Positions 37,084 through 48,258 of a stretch of DNA of 64,000 nt are shown piece after piece (within the stretch, counting starts at the first letter, position 1; each line of letters starts with the position of its first letter). The position numbers and the translations under genes were made by a program. The stretch lies in the NCBI RefSeq assembly GCF_009730915.1, contig NC_052472.1, positions 1,240,001 to 1,304,000 of the forward strand. The letters are read 5' to 3'. The notes below the pieces were generated by a model. That model did not search any database. It worked only from the letters and a program-made list of their open reading frames with translations, and was not told the origin of the DNA. This stretch comes from Dioscorea cayenensis subsp. rotundata (lineage: Eukaryota; Streptophyta; Magnoliopsida; Dioscoreales; Dioscoreaceae).

Positions 37084-38083
37084 NNNNNNNNNNNNNNNNN
37101 NNNNNNNNNNNNNNNNNNNNNNNNNNNNNNNNNNNNNNNNNNNNNNNNNNNNNNNNNNNNNNNNNNNNNNNNNNNNNNNNNNNNNNNNNNNNNNNNNNNN
37201 NNNNNNNNNNNNNNNNNNNNNNNNNNNNNNNNNNNNNNNNNNNNNNNNNNNNNNNNNNNNNNNNNNNNNNNNNNNNNNNNNNNNNNNNNNNNNNNNNNNN
37301 NNNNNNNNNNNNNNNNNNNNNNNNNNNNNNNNNNNNNNNNNNNNNNNNNNNNNNNNNNNNNNNNNNNNNNNNNNNNNNNNNNNNNNNNNNNNNNNNNNNN
37401 NNNNNNNNNNNNNNNNNNNNNNNNNNNNNNNNNNNNNNNNNNNNNNNNNNNNNNNNNNNNNNNNNNNNNNNNNNNNNNNNNNNNNNNNNNNNNNNNNNNN
37501 NNNNNNNNNNNNNNNNNNNNNNNNNNNNNNNNNNNNNNNNNNNNNNNNNNNNNNNNNNNNNNNNNNNNNNNNNNNNNNNNNNNNNNNNNNNNNNNNNNNN
37601 NNNNNNNNNNNNNNNNNNNNNNNNNNNNNNNNNNNNNNNNNNNNNNNNNNNNNNNNNNNNNNNNNNNNNNNNNNNNNNNNNNNNNNNNNNNNNNNNNNNN
37701 NNNNNNNNNNNNNNNNNNNNNNNNNNNNNNNNNNNNNNNNNNNNNNNNNNNNNNNNNNNNNNNNNNNNNNNNNNNNNNNNNNNNNNNNNNNNNNNNNNNN
37801 NNNNNNNNNNNNNNNNNNNNNNNNNNNNNNNNNNNNNNNNNNNNNNNNNNNNNNNNNNNNNNNNNNNNNNNNNNNNNNNNNNNNNNNNNNNNNNNNNNNN
37901 NNNNNNNNNNNNNNNNNNNNNNNNNNNNNNNNNNNNNNNNNNNNNNNNNNNNNNNNNNNNNNNNNNNNNNNNNNNNNNNNNNNNNNNNNNNNNNNNNNNN
38001 NNNNNNNNNNNNNNNNNNNNNNNNNNNNNNNNNNNNNNNNNNNNNNNNNNNNNNNNNNNNNNNNNNNNNNNNNNNNNNNNNNN
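37084..38083. other. Assembly gap, 1000 N
   Basis: Exactly 1000 N, which suggests a fixed-size placeholder rather than a measured length. Open frames running through it are artefacts. Confidence 0.98.
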
Positions 38084-38559
38084 TATTGAATAGCTCATTT
38101 TTATTATTATAATTGATATTCTTTGGCATAAGCTAGAAAATATCTTGTAGCTTTAATAGTATGTAGCTTTACTAGTTGAAAATTTTGATAATTGAAAAAT
38201 AATGTTCTAAGTAACAATATTATTGACAATATAATAATTATCGCATTGACGATACACCACTCTAGTAGGTGTTATTAGATTCATCAAAATTCTTCAACAT
38301 ACCTTTTCCTTCATAAGTTCATCCCATGATTAGACCAATATTTGTGGTTGACCATCTAAATGAATTGTAAAACCCTACTGCAAGTCTGCAAAAACTATCC
38401 TTTCCAAAAGCTACAACTTCGGCTAATAAGATGAAAAACCAATACTTATATATTTAAATATATATTTTTAAATTAACCAATGTGTGATAAGTACTAATTT
38501 GTTAATTTTAACCAATCATTACAAAGAAAACCAAACAAATAAATTAAGCTCTAATACCA
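38084..38559 (-). other. 5' part of the decayed copia relic with primer-binding site
   Basis: At 38548-38559 the minus strand reads TGGTATTAGAGC, one base from the TGGTATCAGAGC primer-binding site complementary to initiator Met tRNA used by plant copia elements. The interior therefore lies at lower coordinates, continuing through the gap and the LINE into the pol relic at 28678-30468, and the 5' LTR should begin just above 38562. Gag itself is not recognisable. Confidence 0.5.
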
Positions 38560-38918
38560 CGTTAATGCTGATATTCAAACTACTCTCTTTAAATAAAAAT
38601 AGGACTAAAATTTTCTAATTTTAACATAAAAGACATTAATACCTTGTACTTTAATATACATTATTCTTACTATAACAAGACTCATTACCAAAACATAGTT
38701 TACAGGGTAATAGAAAGAAGAAACAGCAAGAAATCAACTAAAAATTAATATTTACATTACCCAATCTATCCTTTGCATTGGTTTATTTGCACAAACTCTA
38801 CATAAATCCAAACCTGAACTGTCACAAAATACCAAAAAAAGAGTAACCTATCATGTTTGAAGATGAACACTATTTCTCTGTTTCTGCACAAATGAAGCAT
38901 AAGACGATGAAATACAGG
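38560..38918. other. Presumed 5' LTR remnant and 3' region of the MYB gene
   Basis: AT-rich DNA. The lower part may be the LTR of the copia relic, but no second LTR copy is in the window. The upper part should hold the 3' untranslated region of the MYB gene on the minus strand. Confidence 0.35.
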
Positions 38919-41551
38919 TTATCGGTTAGAAGAAGGATGATGAAGCATTTGATCACTCTTAGGAAGGAACTTCATCGGTGCGCCAGTGACCGGGGCTTGC
39001 ATAGGGTAGGGGCCGTAGAGCATGTTTGGTATCCTACCAACCGGAAAATTAGCATGAGGGGCAACACCATAGGGACTCACTCCTGAAGGTAAGACCGGCA
39101 TCTGTGGAGTTTGTATTCCAGGCATCCCATGAGGTAATATCGGCCCAACTGTTGGAGCAGTGATCACAGGGGGCAACATTGCACCAACTCTTGGGCTGGA
39201 ATTTGTCCTTTGAGGGTCTGATGCATCTGCACTGTCAACGATTGTGATGTCATGTATGCTTGATCGCCTCCTGTCTTTGTTTGATGCCTTTAACCGATTA
39301 AAGTATTTCTGCGCATGGCTCGCCACCTGAGTCGGAGTTCTTGTCAACACAAAGTGTCTGGCTATGCTTCTCCAATCACCTTTGCCAAATTTTTTAAGCC
39401 CGCAGAGAAACTGTCTGTTTGAATTGAACACATTGGTTATAAGATGAGAAGCAAGAGCAGCTTAATAATCTCATGGGCGGTATAAACACACACACACACA
39501 CACAAAGATGGAAAGGACTATCATTTTGGTGTCAGAAAACCAGATCTGTATCGACAGTAAAATACTTTTTTGATACAAATGGATTAAATCAAACACAAAC
39601 AATCAAGGAAGACAAAGTACTGAAACCATCAAAATCCATCTATCTTCACAATTACATGATAAAATTGACACCATAGTAGTCCTCTGTTTTGCGGTACAAA
39701 CCGAATTTATAGTAACTATACACACTCCAAAGGAACCACATTTGTTCAACCTTTGTCAGTAAGAAGACATTCATATAAATCAAGAAGACATGAGAACAGT
39801 ATAACAGTCAGTAATCAGTATACAGCGTGTAACTAAAAAAATCTAGTATTGCTTTCTTCTCATCATTTCTAGAAATGATATTAACTTTGGTGGCATAAGT
39901 CACCTCACAAGGTGCACTTGCATCAACTAGTTCCAAGCATAACCTGCATTGCCTAAATTTCTTCGAGTCAAATATTCTTAATAATCATAGCCTTAAAAAA
40001 TCTTCAAATCTTGAGTATCAAATTTAACAATGCAATCCAGTATGTAAGTTTCATCCAACAAAAGAAGTTACTCAGCAAAGCCGGATTGAATCCCTGAGAC
40101 CTTAAAATGATGCTAAAATAGCATCTTCATTTCTATAGATTAGCCTTTGTCAATAGAATATCAAACCTCCCACACTGCAATGTCTAAAACTAGGAAAAAC
40201 CAACATAGCCTAAAAGTATATTGGCCAGAAATTCTTAAAATATAAATATCTTAGAAGTGAATAATATCTCATCCTGATTCATAGGCACAAGCAAGTGAAC
40301 AAGTGACCTATCTATGTTAGAGGTCTCATAAATTTTCAAATAATCATATCAAGAATGCAAGCTTGATCAGATAAAGACTAACAATAAAAATTCTTTCCTC
40401 CTTGACTTAAAAAGGAATGCAAAATAAACTCATCCCGTTAGAAGTTCGACAATAATACACTTACCTATTTAGCAGTATATCTTTCTCAACGAATTAAAGG
40501 AGTACACGATACTTTAGATCAATCCAACAGTTTGTTCCTTGTGAATATGAAATGCACATTCTTGACAATCATAGCAAAAGCCACAATGTCTGCTAAAAAT
40601 AAGAAAAGAGGATTCCTACTGATTCTCACATTCTGTAGCAAGTAATGGTCATTAATCAAGAAGAAGAACATGAAAGAACCAACAACAAAGAAAAAGAAAA
40701 AAGGAGAAGTCTTTATCAATCAATGTTCTTTCATTTCCCTGTAACAATTATCTGAATTTCTTGAGAATCAAAACACTAACCAAAAACATCAAATAAAAAC
40801 AATGAGACAAGAGGATTCCTACTGATTCTCACATTCTATATCCAACAATGGCGCAAACGCAAACATTAAGCAAGGAGAAGAACATAGAGAACTGAAAACT
40901 GTTAAAGAAAAATAAAGAAACTTCTATCAATCGATATTCTTTCATTCGCTAATTGAACCTTTTGTAGCTCACGAGTATGAAATGATAATTATATCAAAAA
41001 CCAAAAAACATCAACTTCAAACAAAGTAAAAAAAAGATGGCCAGCAATTCTCAAGAATGGAAAACTATGCTAAAAGGAAAAAAGGTAAAGCTTTTAGCAA
41101 TCAATCAAGCACAAAGAAATCAAATTCTCCACTTGTTTCCCTCAATCCAAACACAAACTAAGAGAACAATTCAGAACAAAATCAACAACTAAATCCAAGA
41201 AAAAGAAAAGAACTCTTACTTGTGCTCTTCCTCGCTCCAAGCCACCCCCTTCCGCCGCTCCTGAGCCTGCCCACCAGACTTCTTACCACCACCCTGCTCC
41301 GGCGAGCCCTCATTCACGTATTCCATCAGTCCCACCTGCCCAGATTCTATAAGATTGACATCCTTCTCCAAAAGCCGATAGTGCTCCGCAAGGTCCTCCA
41401 CGCTCTTCCCAGGCATCGCCGCCGCGATTCTCTCCATCTCCGGCTCACCGCTGCTATCCAAGAAGTGCTGCGCGAGCGCGTTTTCGAACGCCTTGTTCCC
41501 GCCCCAGTCCCATTCAGTTCCGCCGCTCTCACCGCCACCATCGACGTCCAT
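38919..41551 (-). CDS. MYB transcription factor with two SANT/MYB repeats (SRM1/DIVARICATA type)
   Basis: Two exons, 41220-41551 and 38919-39414, joined by an intron of about 1.8 kb, give 275 residues. The first ATG in frame is 41551 ([16 protein letters not shown]); the frame above it has only GTG. Residues 15-65 are the first SANT repeat ([10 protein letters not shown]...[20 protein letters not shown]). The second, MYB-like repeat begins at [13 protein letters not shown], crosses the intron, and continues [20 protein letters not shown] to [13 protein letters not shown], the hallmark of the SHAQKY subfamily, followed by [12 protein letters not shown]. The C-terminus is Pro/Gly-rich. Length and domain order fit SRM1/DIV-like nuclear regulators (298 residues in Arabidopsis SRM1, from memory). 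In repeat 1 the usual central Trp (RWEKIAA) is replaced (EMERIAA). Confidence 0.9.
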
Positions 41552-41599
41552 ATCTCTTCCAACAGCGCAAGCGCCGACAGGGGAGGATTCAGGAGGAAT

Positions 41600-44499
41600 C
41601 CGTGAGGGTTTGCAGCCGAGATTGGGGTTCGATTTCGAGGGTTTGGAGGTTGGAGATGAAGACGAGGCCAGCGAAGGCAAGACAAGCACAAAAAGGAGAG
41701 AGTTTTGGTTTTTCGGTGTTTTTATCGGGTTTTGCTTCTTTGAGGCATTTCATCGAACATCTCTCCGATGAAAACAGGGTGGATTAGCCTGTTAATGGGT
41801 CGGATCCAGCTAGGATTTTCAAAACCCGACCCGTTAAGAAGATTTTTTTATTTTTATTTTTTAATGTAATTATTTTTTGGTAATATTTGAAATTTGATGA
41901 ATATCTGCTTTTAGATTACATTTTGTTTTTGAAAAAAAAAATAAAGAAAAAGAAAAGATTCCTTATCTTATCAATTTTTTTATTATTTTTTATTTTTTTA
42001 TTTTTTTGAGATAATGAAGCCGGAGGTATTTATTAATTTTTTATTATTTTTATTATTGAATTTTCAAAATTCTCTGTTGGGAGATTTTATTTTTATTTTT
42101 TATTTTTTATTTTGGATAATTAATTAGAGCTTTTTCATAGTTAGATTTTTTTAAATATCTTTCCGTATTTTTTAAGACGATAATTTTATTTTATATGTGT
42201 TTTATTTTTTTATTTTATTTTTTAAAAAGATATTATAGTTTGAATTATATATTTTGTATATGTAATATATATATATATATATATATTTGGATTTCTATAC
42301 CGAGTTAATTAGAAAATTTGTATCGATACATTGAATCAACATTTTGTGAAATTAATATTATATCTAAATTATTTATCTTAAAAAGGGTATTGCTAGATGG
42401 CATATATCTAACAATTGATACACAATCAAAGTCGATGATTTTTTCTATTAAAAAGATATTATTTAAAGAAATTAATTACTTTTTTTTTTGTATTGATGAT
42501 GAATATTTTTTTAAGGTGGTGAAGCCCTAAATTCTCTCTACCCTAAAATTTAGATTTTTAAGATATATTATTTGGATTTTTAAATAAAAATATCTAATTT
42601 TGAAATATCTAAATTGAGCTAACTACTTTTAAAAGATTTTCCAAATTTTTAATAAATAATTTAAATAACAATGCAAATTTAGTGTTAGATAATAAATTAT
42701 GTTTTTCAGCTTCAACAGATTAACAAATTTATTTTTTTAGAATTAAACTGTACCAACTAGTATATCCCAACAAAAAATATTAATTAATTATAAAAATTAA
42801 ATGCATGTACCATTTGAAATTGGGTACAGATACATTGTCTATCCATTTAAACATGTGACAAAAAAATATTTTAATAAAAGATCTTAAACAAATGGAACCT
42901 CTTTAAAACATGATTTTTACAAAGATAATATATATATATATATATATTAAAAAAAATAAAAAATGGTCAAACTCAAGCTCTCTTGATCTCCTGATTTGGG
43001 CATGATTAAAAAAATTTTAAAAAAAGTTAACAAATTTCCTAACTGAATTACATAATTATTCAAAACAGTTAAAGAAATAATTACATTGGTTGATTAAATC
43101 AGTTAATTATTTTTTTTTTTTTTCCTTTGTTGATTATACAAGATTTATTCTTTTATTTACTATTATAAATTATAATTCAACTTTTAATTTATGGTTGTTG
43201 TATTTTCTAGTTAAAATATAAAATAATTATTTTCACTTAAATTTGAGAAATTTGTCTGTGTTTATCTTATCTCAATTTTCACAATGAATTGTACTTTAAA
43301 AACCTACTTAAATTAAAATATTTTTTATATAATATTATTTTATTTTCCAAACTATTATGTAGATATTTATATGGAACTCTAAAAAGTGTACCTTAACTTT
43401 GACTCTAAATAATAAAATAATAATATTAAATAATAATTAAAAATAGATAAATCAGAAAGAGCTCTTGGAAGTTTCCTGATAACTTCCGAATGGATAAAGA
43501 TGAAAAGTCCACGTCAGCGCCAACAAATCCTCAGCCTACCTCTTTTTATTTATTAAATTGCACTAATAATAAATAAGTATATTTATATATATGCATTTTT
43601 TCCATATGTAACCTTTCCACACCTTCAAATTACATTCATAACCTTGAAGAATTTAATAATTACTTTTTGTAATGGCTTTATTAAAAGAAGTTAATTATTG
43701 AATGCATTGCTAATTATTTGTCTACAAATTACATTCATATTTTATAAATTAAAATAATAATAATAATGCAACAATGGGGCCCAAGGTAAGCATTAATAAT
43801 TTTATATAATGGATGATAAAAATGAGGTACTAAAATTAGCTAAATGCCAAATGTATTGAAAACGACCAAGAGCCAATTCAAAAAAGCAAACTATTAAATG
43901 AGAAGTGCCTTACACGTTAGTGTATATATATATTATATATAAGGACAGAATTACTTATATGCCCCCACACAAAGTGGAATTCCTTGGGAGGGCCTAGGTT
44001 AGAATAGTACAATCAAGGCTGTGAGTTTAATATTATTTTGAGAAGTAAAGTTTTTGACCGTTATTTGCATGGAATCCCCTGTTGAGGTGGTTGCTTTGTA
44101 AGATTAATTCTATTTTATACACGTTTTTGCCGTCACTTGTCTAAAAAAAATTTACGAGATTGATCATATTTTAATTTAATTTATAACTAATTAAAATCAA
44201 TATTATGATTTTAAAAAAATTAATTGGCAATTGTTAATTATTAATATCAATAATTTTTTAAAAAATATTTTATCCATATATAGTGTCCTATTTTTATTTG
44301 TTTTCAATAATAATGCATTAATAATAATAATTATCATTGAAAATTTTTTAACTGAATCAATTAAAACCATCAATTAATAAAATAGAAGGTGGGACACAAA
44401 TATAAACATTCATATTTACATCATAATAAATTACATGTTACATTATTACAACATAGAACTAATATTATAAATAAATTGTAAATTCAATTATAGTTATGG
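41600..44499. other. MYB 5' region and AT-rich intergenic DNA
   Basis: 41552-41780 is GC-rich and probably the MYB leader and promoter. An imperfect inverted pair, TTAATGGGTCGG near 41792 and CCGACCCGTTAA near 41825, could be a regulatory site. Beyond 41840 the DNA is very AT-rich with (AT)n tracts near 42264 and 42929; no gene is visible. Confidence 0.45.
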
Positions 44500-44790
44500 A
44501 AAAAAACTTATAATTTACATAATATCCTAGATATCTTTGAACTTGAAACAAAATTTATTGTTAGTAAAACTTTTTATAAGTTGTTAAAACAGTGCACCCA
44601 CTAAACCCTAATCACACTAAACCCTAATCCTAGGTGGAATGGTTTTAGCTAAAGAATAAGGTGTTCCTTTCTAGCTCAAACCCTCCAATCAATTCCTTTA
44701 TAGCATTTTTTCTACTTTATTTTTGTATTTCATTAAACTCAATAAAGTACTTACTGATACAATAAAAACATCAAATCCATAACTCAAAAA
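44500..44790. repeat. Tandem duplication, unit 1
   Basis: A unit of about 290 bases carrying CACTAAACCCTAATCACAC, CCTAGGTGGA and TTATAGCATTTTTT. It is repeated directly at 44836-45780. Confidence 0.75.
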
Positions 44791-45061
44791 AAAAAAAAAA
44801 TAAATAATAATAATAATAATAATAATAATTCTATTGAAAAAACCTACAATGTACATGATATCCTAAACATTTTGAACTTGAAAAAAAATTATTGCTATTA
44901 AAACTTTTCATGGTTGTTGAAGTGCCCCCCACTAAACCCTAATCACACTAAACTATAATCCTAGGTGGAGGAATGGTCCTAGCTAAAGGATAAGGTGTTA
45001 CTCTCTAGCTCAAACTCTCGAATCAATTCTTTTATAGCATTTTTTTCATCTTTTATTTTGT

Positions 45062-45069
45062 AGTTAAAC
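45062..45069. repeat. Target-site duplication, left (CCGG-rich MITE)
   Basis: AGTTAAAC, repeated exactly at 45720-45727. Confidence 0.9.
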
Positions 45070-45719
45070 CAGTGTTATCAAACCCGGACCGGCCCGGCGG
45101 TTCGACCGGTCGACCCAGTGACCCGGTGACTAAACCGGTCTGGGTCTCTAATTAGACCGGACATGTAATCAATCCGGTGTGACCCGGTGTGACCCGGTGT
45201 GACCCGGCCAAACCCGGTGACCCGGCCGGGTTTCAATGACCCGGGCGGGTTAATGCTTGTTTATAAAATGACATTTTCATCCTTTAATTTTTGTAACTTT
45301 TGTTATGTATTGGATTGAGTTGGTTTGATTAAATTTGAAATTTCACTATGGATTCATATGATATTGTGTTGTGTTTTGTTATGTATGGAATATTTGAATG
45401 AGTTTGATATTAGGTTGAGTCTGTTATGTCATGTAGAGCTTGAATTTTGAAATTTTATTATGTATCGGTTTTAACTTTTATGCTTGTCATGTATTTTTAC
45501 AATTTATTTTTGTCCCTTCAAATTATTTATTTGATAACAAATAATAAATAAATGTTATATATTATTATAGAATTAAAAACTAATTTATAATTTTAAAAAT
45601 AATATTTAAAATAATTTTATTAACCCGGCATTGACCCGAATGACCCGGCGGTTGAACCAGTTGACCCGAGACCCAAAGCCTAGACTGGGTCGATGTCCGG
45701 GCCGGTTTTGATAACATTG
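45070..45719. mobile_element. CCGG-rich hAT-type MITE, 650 bp
   Basis: The ends are CAGTGTTATCAAACCCGG and, in reverse, CAATGTTATCAAAACCGG, with a perfect 8-bp target duplication. Both arms are packed with ACCCGG/CCGGTGTG units, while the middle is ordinary AT-rich DNA without coding capacity. The 8-bp duplication and CAGTG-type end indicate a hAT-mobilised element, of a different family from 28086-28669. Confidence 0.9.
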
Positions 45720-46019
45720 AGTTAAACTCAATAAAACATTTACTGTACAATAAAAACATTAAATCCATATCTTAAAATAAACTAATTTTTAAAAGCAATG
45801 CAATGTTATGAATCTTATGATTACCATCTAACTCAAAACACTTCATTTATTACAATTTTTAATGTTGAATTTTTCAATTTAGTTAAGATTAACAAAACAC
45901 TTGCTAATGCTGATAAATGAAAACATAATTCATTAAAAAAAGGGTTATTTTGTGTTTTAAAAGAAATATTGTTGTATGAAATATATGATTCATGCAACAT
46001 CAGAATGTCAAAGAAAATT

Positions 46020-46195
46020 AAATGGCTCTGATACATAAAGAATTAAAATAATAAATCATAATGCAATAATTACAATTTATTCAAATTTTTTAGCTTTAAT
46101 ACCATGTTATGACATCATATTAAAATTAAAATAATAAATCAAAATAAAACATCTTATGGTTAGTATAAATTCTTTAACTTTGATACTACATTAAC
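46020..46195. repeat. Three spaced copies of a copia primer-binding-site-like motif
   Basis: Minus-strand motifs resembling TGGTATCAGAGC occur near 46024 (TGTATCAGAGCC), 46091 (TGGTATTAAAGC) and 46176 (TAGTATCAAAG). AATTAAAATAATAAATCA also repeats near 46042 and 46124. This looks like an approximately 80-base tandem repeat derived from LTR-element junctions. Confidence 0.4.
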
Positions 46196-46678
46196 ATATA
46201 TATAATAGAAAGATAATCATTGTTTATGTGAGAATTCACACAGAGATGAAAAAAATAATTCAAATGATTACATTGACTTTTGATTATATAAACTTATCCA
46301 TTATTCAATTATTAAATATATAATATTACCTTAATAATATTACCCAATATACAAAATATTTTAAAAAATAATCTATTAAATATAAACATATATATAAATA
46401 TTAAATGTACCCTCATATTTTAAAAAAGTGATAATATAAAATGCATGATGACCTTCTTTAGTTTTTTTTTTAATTTCACATAGCTTTTTTGTTTGGGCTT
46501 GTAAAATCTCTTGTTTAGTTCCTTTTAATTAAAGTGATTACAATTTAGAATTTGATGTTCTCTTTACTTCTTGCAATATGATTGATGCACTCATCCTCTT
46601 CATTTTGTTAATGTCATTCCTACTTTTTTTGAAGCAACATAAACATTAAAAAATTATTATATATATATATATAGAACC

Positions 46679-46927
46679 CATCATCTAGGGACGTCCCTAG
46701 ATTTCAAATCTAGGGATGTCCATAATAGCCATCGGATGAAAATCTGACGGCTCTTATCATTATGAACGAGTAGAACCCACGCTCTACAGTGTTGTCATGA
46801 TGATCATGAACGATAGAAAAATGCTAGACAGATGTTTATATAATCAATCAACCATCGGATGACGATCCAACGGGCTAGATTTAAAAACATCCCTATATTT
46901 GAAATCTAGGGACGTCCCTAGATGATG
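46679..46927. mobile_element. MITE with 41-bp palindromic terminal inverted repeats, 249 bp
   Basis: 46679-46719 and 46887-46927 are inverted copies with one mismatch. Each contains TAGGGACGTCCCTA, itself a perfect palindrome. The interior has two CCATCGGATG motifs. (AT)n tracts flank both sides, so the target duplication (TA or longer) cannot be fixed. The superfamily is not clear. Confidence 0.75.
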
Positions 46928-48258
46928 TTTTTCCATATATATATATCATTTTGTATGCTGCTGAAGTAAGAAAAAAAAAAAGCAAGAAAAAGAAAAAGAA
47001 AAAAAAAAGAGTACATGATTGGCAAGGTAAATAATTGAGAAAGAATGATTAGATGAATGGCTAAAAAAGGAAAAAAATTGTTTAAAACTTTCAAGTTCTT
47101 GTCCATCCATGTGATGCATGGACAAAACAAAGAGCTGATGGGCCATAGCCAAAAACTTCCAAATCACTTGTGACTCTTGTATTTATCACAAATAGTAAAA
47201 CACAATGGACTAATAGAAATATTTTGAGCAGATGAAAAAGGACCAACAACTTCTTTTCAATAAGAAATTATTTTTAAAGATAAAAGTGTCATATATTAAC
47301 TTTTTATTATTTTATAGGGGTACATATGTCAATGAAAACTAAAGAGTAACCATGTGGTTTTGATATTTTGCAGGGGCATATGGGTCAAAGAGATACCAAT
47401 GCCCCATATGAAATCCACTTTTCATGTTCAAAGTAGAAATTTAAAGAAAAATATAAATGTGAATTGTTATTGACATTAATTCTTGGATACCAAAAATGAA
47501 TCAATGGTACTAAACATCATCAAAAACATATTGCCTTTCTCAATGCATGTATACCCTATAAAACTCTAAAATTATATATAGAGAGAGAGAGGAGATAAAT
47601 CATATGGGACGTTTGTAGACCGTTTGTAGATAAATAAAAATAAGAGTGCAAATGAAGAGAAGAAAGATAAAAATACAGATAGAATTAGACAGTGAAGATT
47701 GAACTGAAACTATTATAAATTTTCATCCAATAGTTGATCAATGCACATTTATAAATTTGTTATCTATAGAAAGATTGACCTTATATATATATATATATAT
47801 ATATAGAGGGAGTTTTGAAAAGATTTATATGTATGTAAAAAAATAAATAAATAAAAGTTGTGAAGAAAATTCAGGGAATTGTTTAGGGGCTTTGATGAAA
47901 AGTGATCCAAGTGTACTAAAATTTCACTTGTCATGCTTTCAACCTTGCTCTCATTTAATAAATGGCCAATTCCTCTCTTCTTCTCCATTCTTATTGGATT
48001 AAATCCAAGCTTCCCAAATGCATTGCCCTCTTTCTCCTTCCATAGGCTTAATCTTATCTATATCAAGCTATGAATCTTGTTATTATTGCTTTTAATTTTT
48101 GATTTGCATGTTTCTATGTCCTGTTTGTTTGAATCTATGCTTTGATTTGATTTTTGTTATTTATTGTGCTTTTTCATGTTGTTTATTGATTAAAGGTTAT
48201 AACTTTATTGCCATTTGAGCTGAAAACCTGGAAAAGCTTGCAATTTGGTCAAATATTG
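46928..48258. other. Intergenic DNA and MurF promoter region
   Basis: No gene is visible. A (GA)n tract lies near 47578 and a (TA)n tract near 47783. The last 200 bases before 48259 are T-rich and probably leader sequence. Confidence 0.45.

Larger units (their letters stand above)
44836..45780. repeat. Tandem duplication, unit 2, split by a MITE
   Basis: Same order of landmarks as unit 1, but interrupted at 45070-45719. The two parts, 44836-45069 and 45728-45780, rejoin as the homologue of unit 1 when the MITE and one duplication are removed. Between the units is an A-run followed by (AAT)n. Confidence 0.75.

Noticed and set aside
36801-38129. Open frames of 346-430 codons on both strands
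   Set aside because: They run through the 1000-N gap and are artefacts of translating N.
41552-41689. 46-codon N-terminal extension of the MYB protein
   Set aside because: It begins with GTG, and MYB relatives start close to the first repeat, as the ATG at 41551 does.
44600-44960. AAACCCTAA motifs as interstitial telomere repeats
   Set aside because: Only isolated units within a tandem duplication, not an array.
48208-48258. Upstream extension of MurF
   Set aside because: It begins with TTG; the first ATG in frame is 48259.
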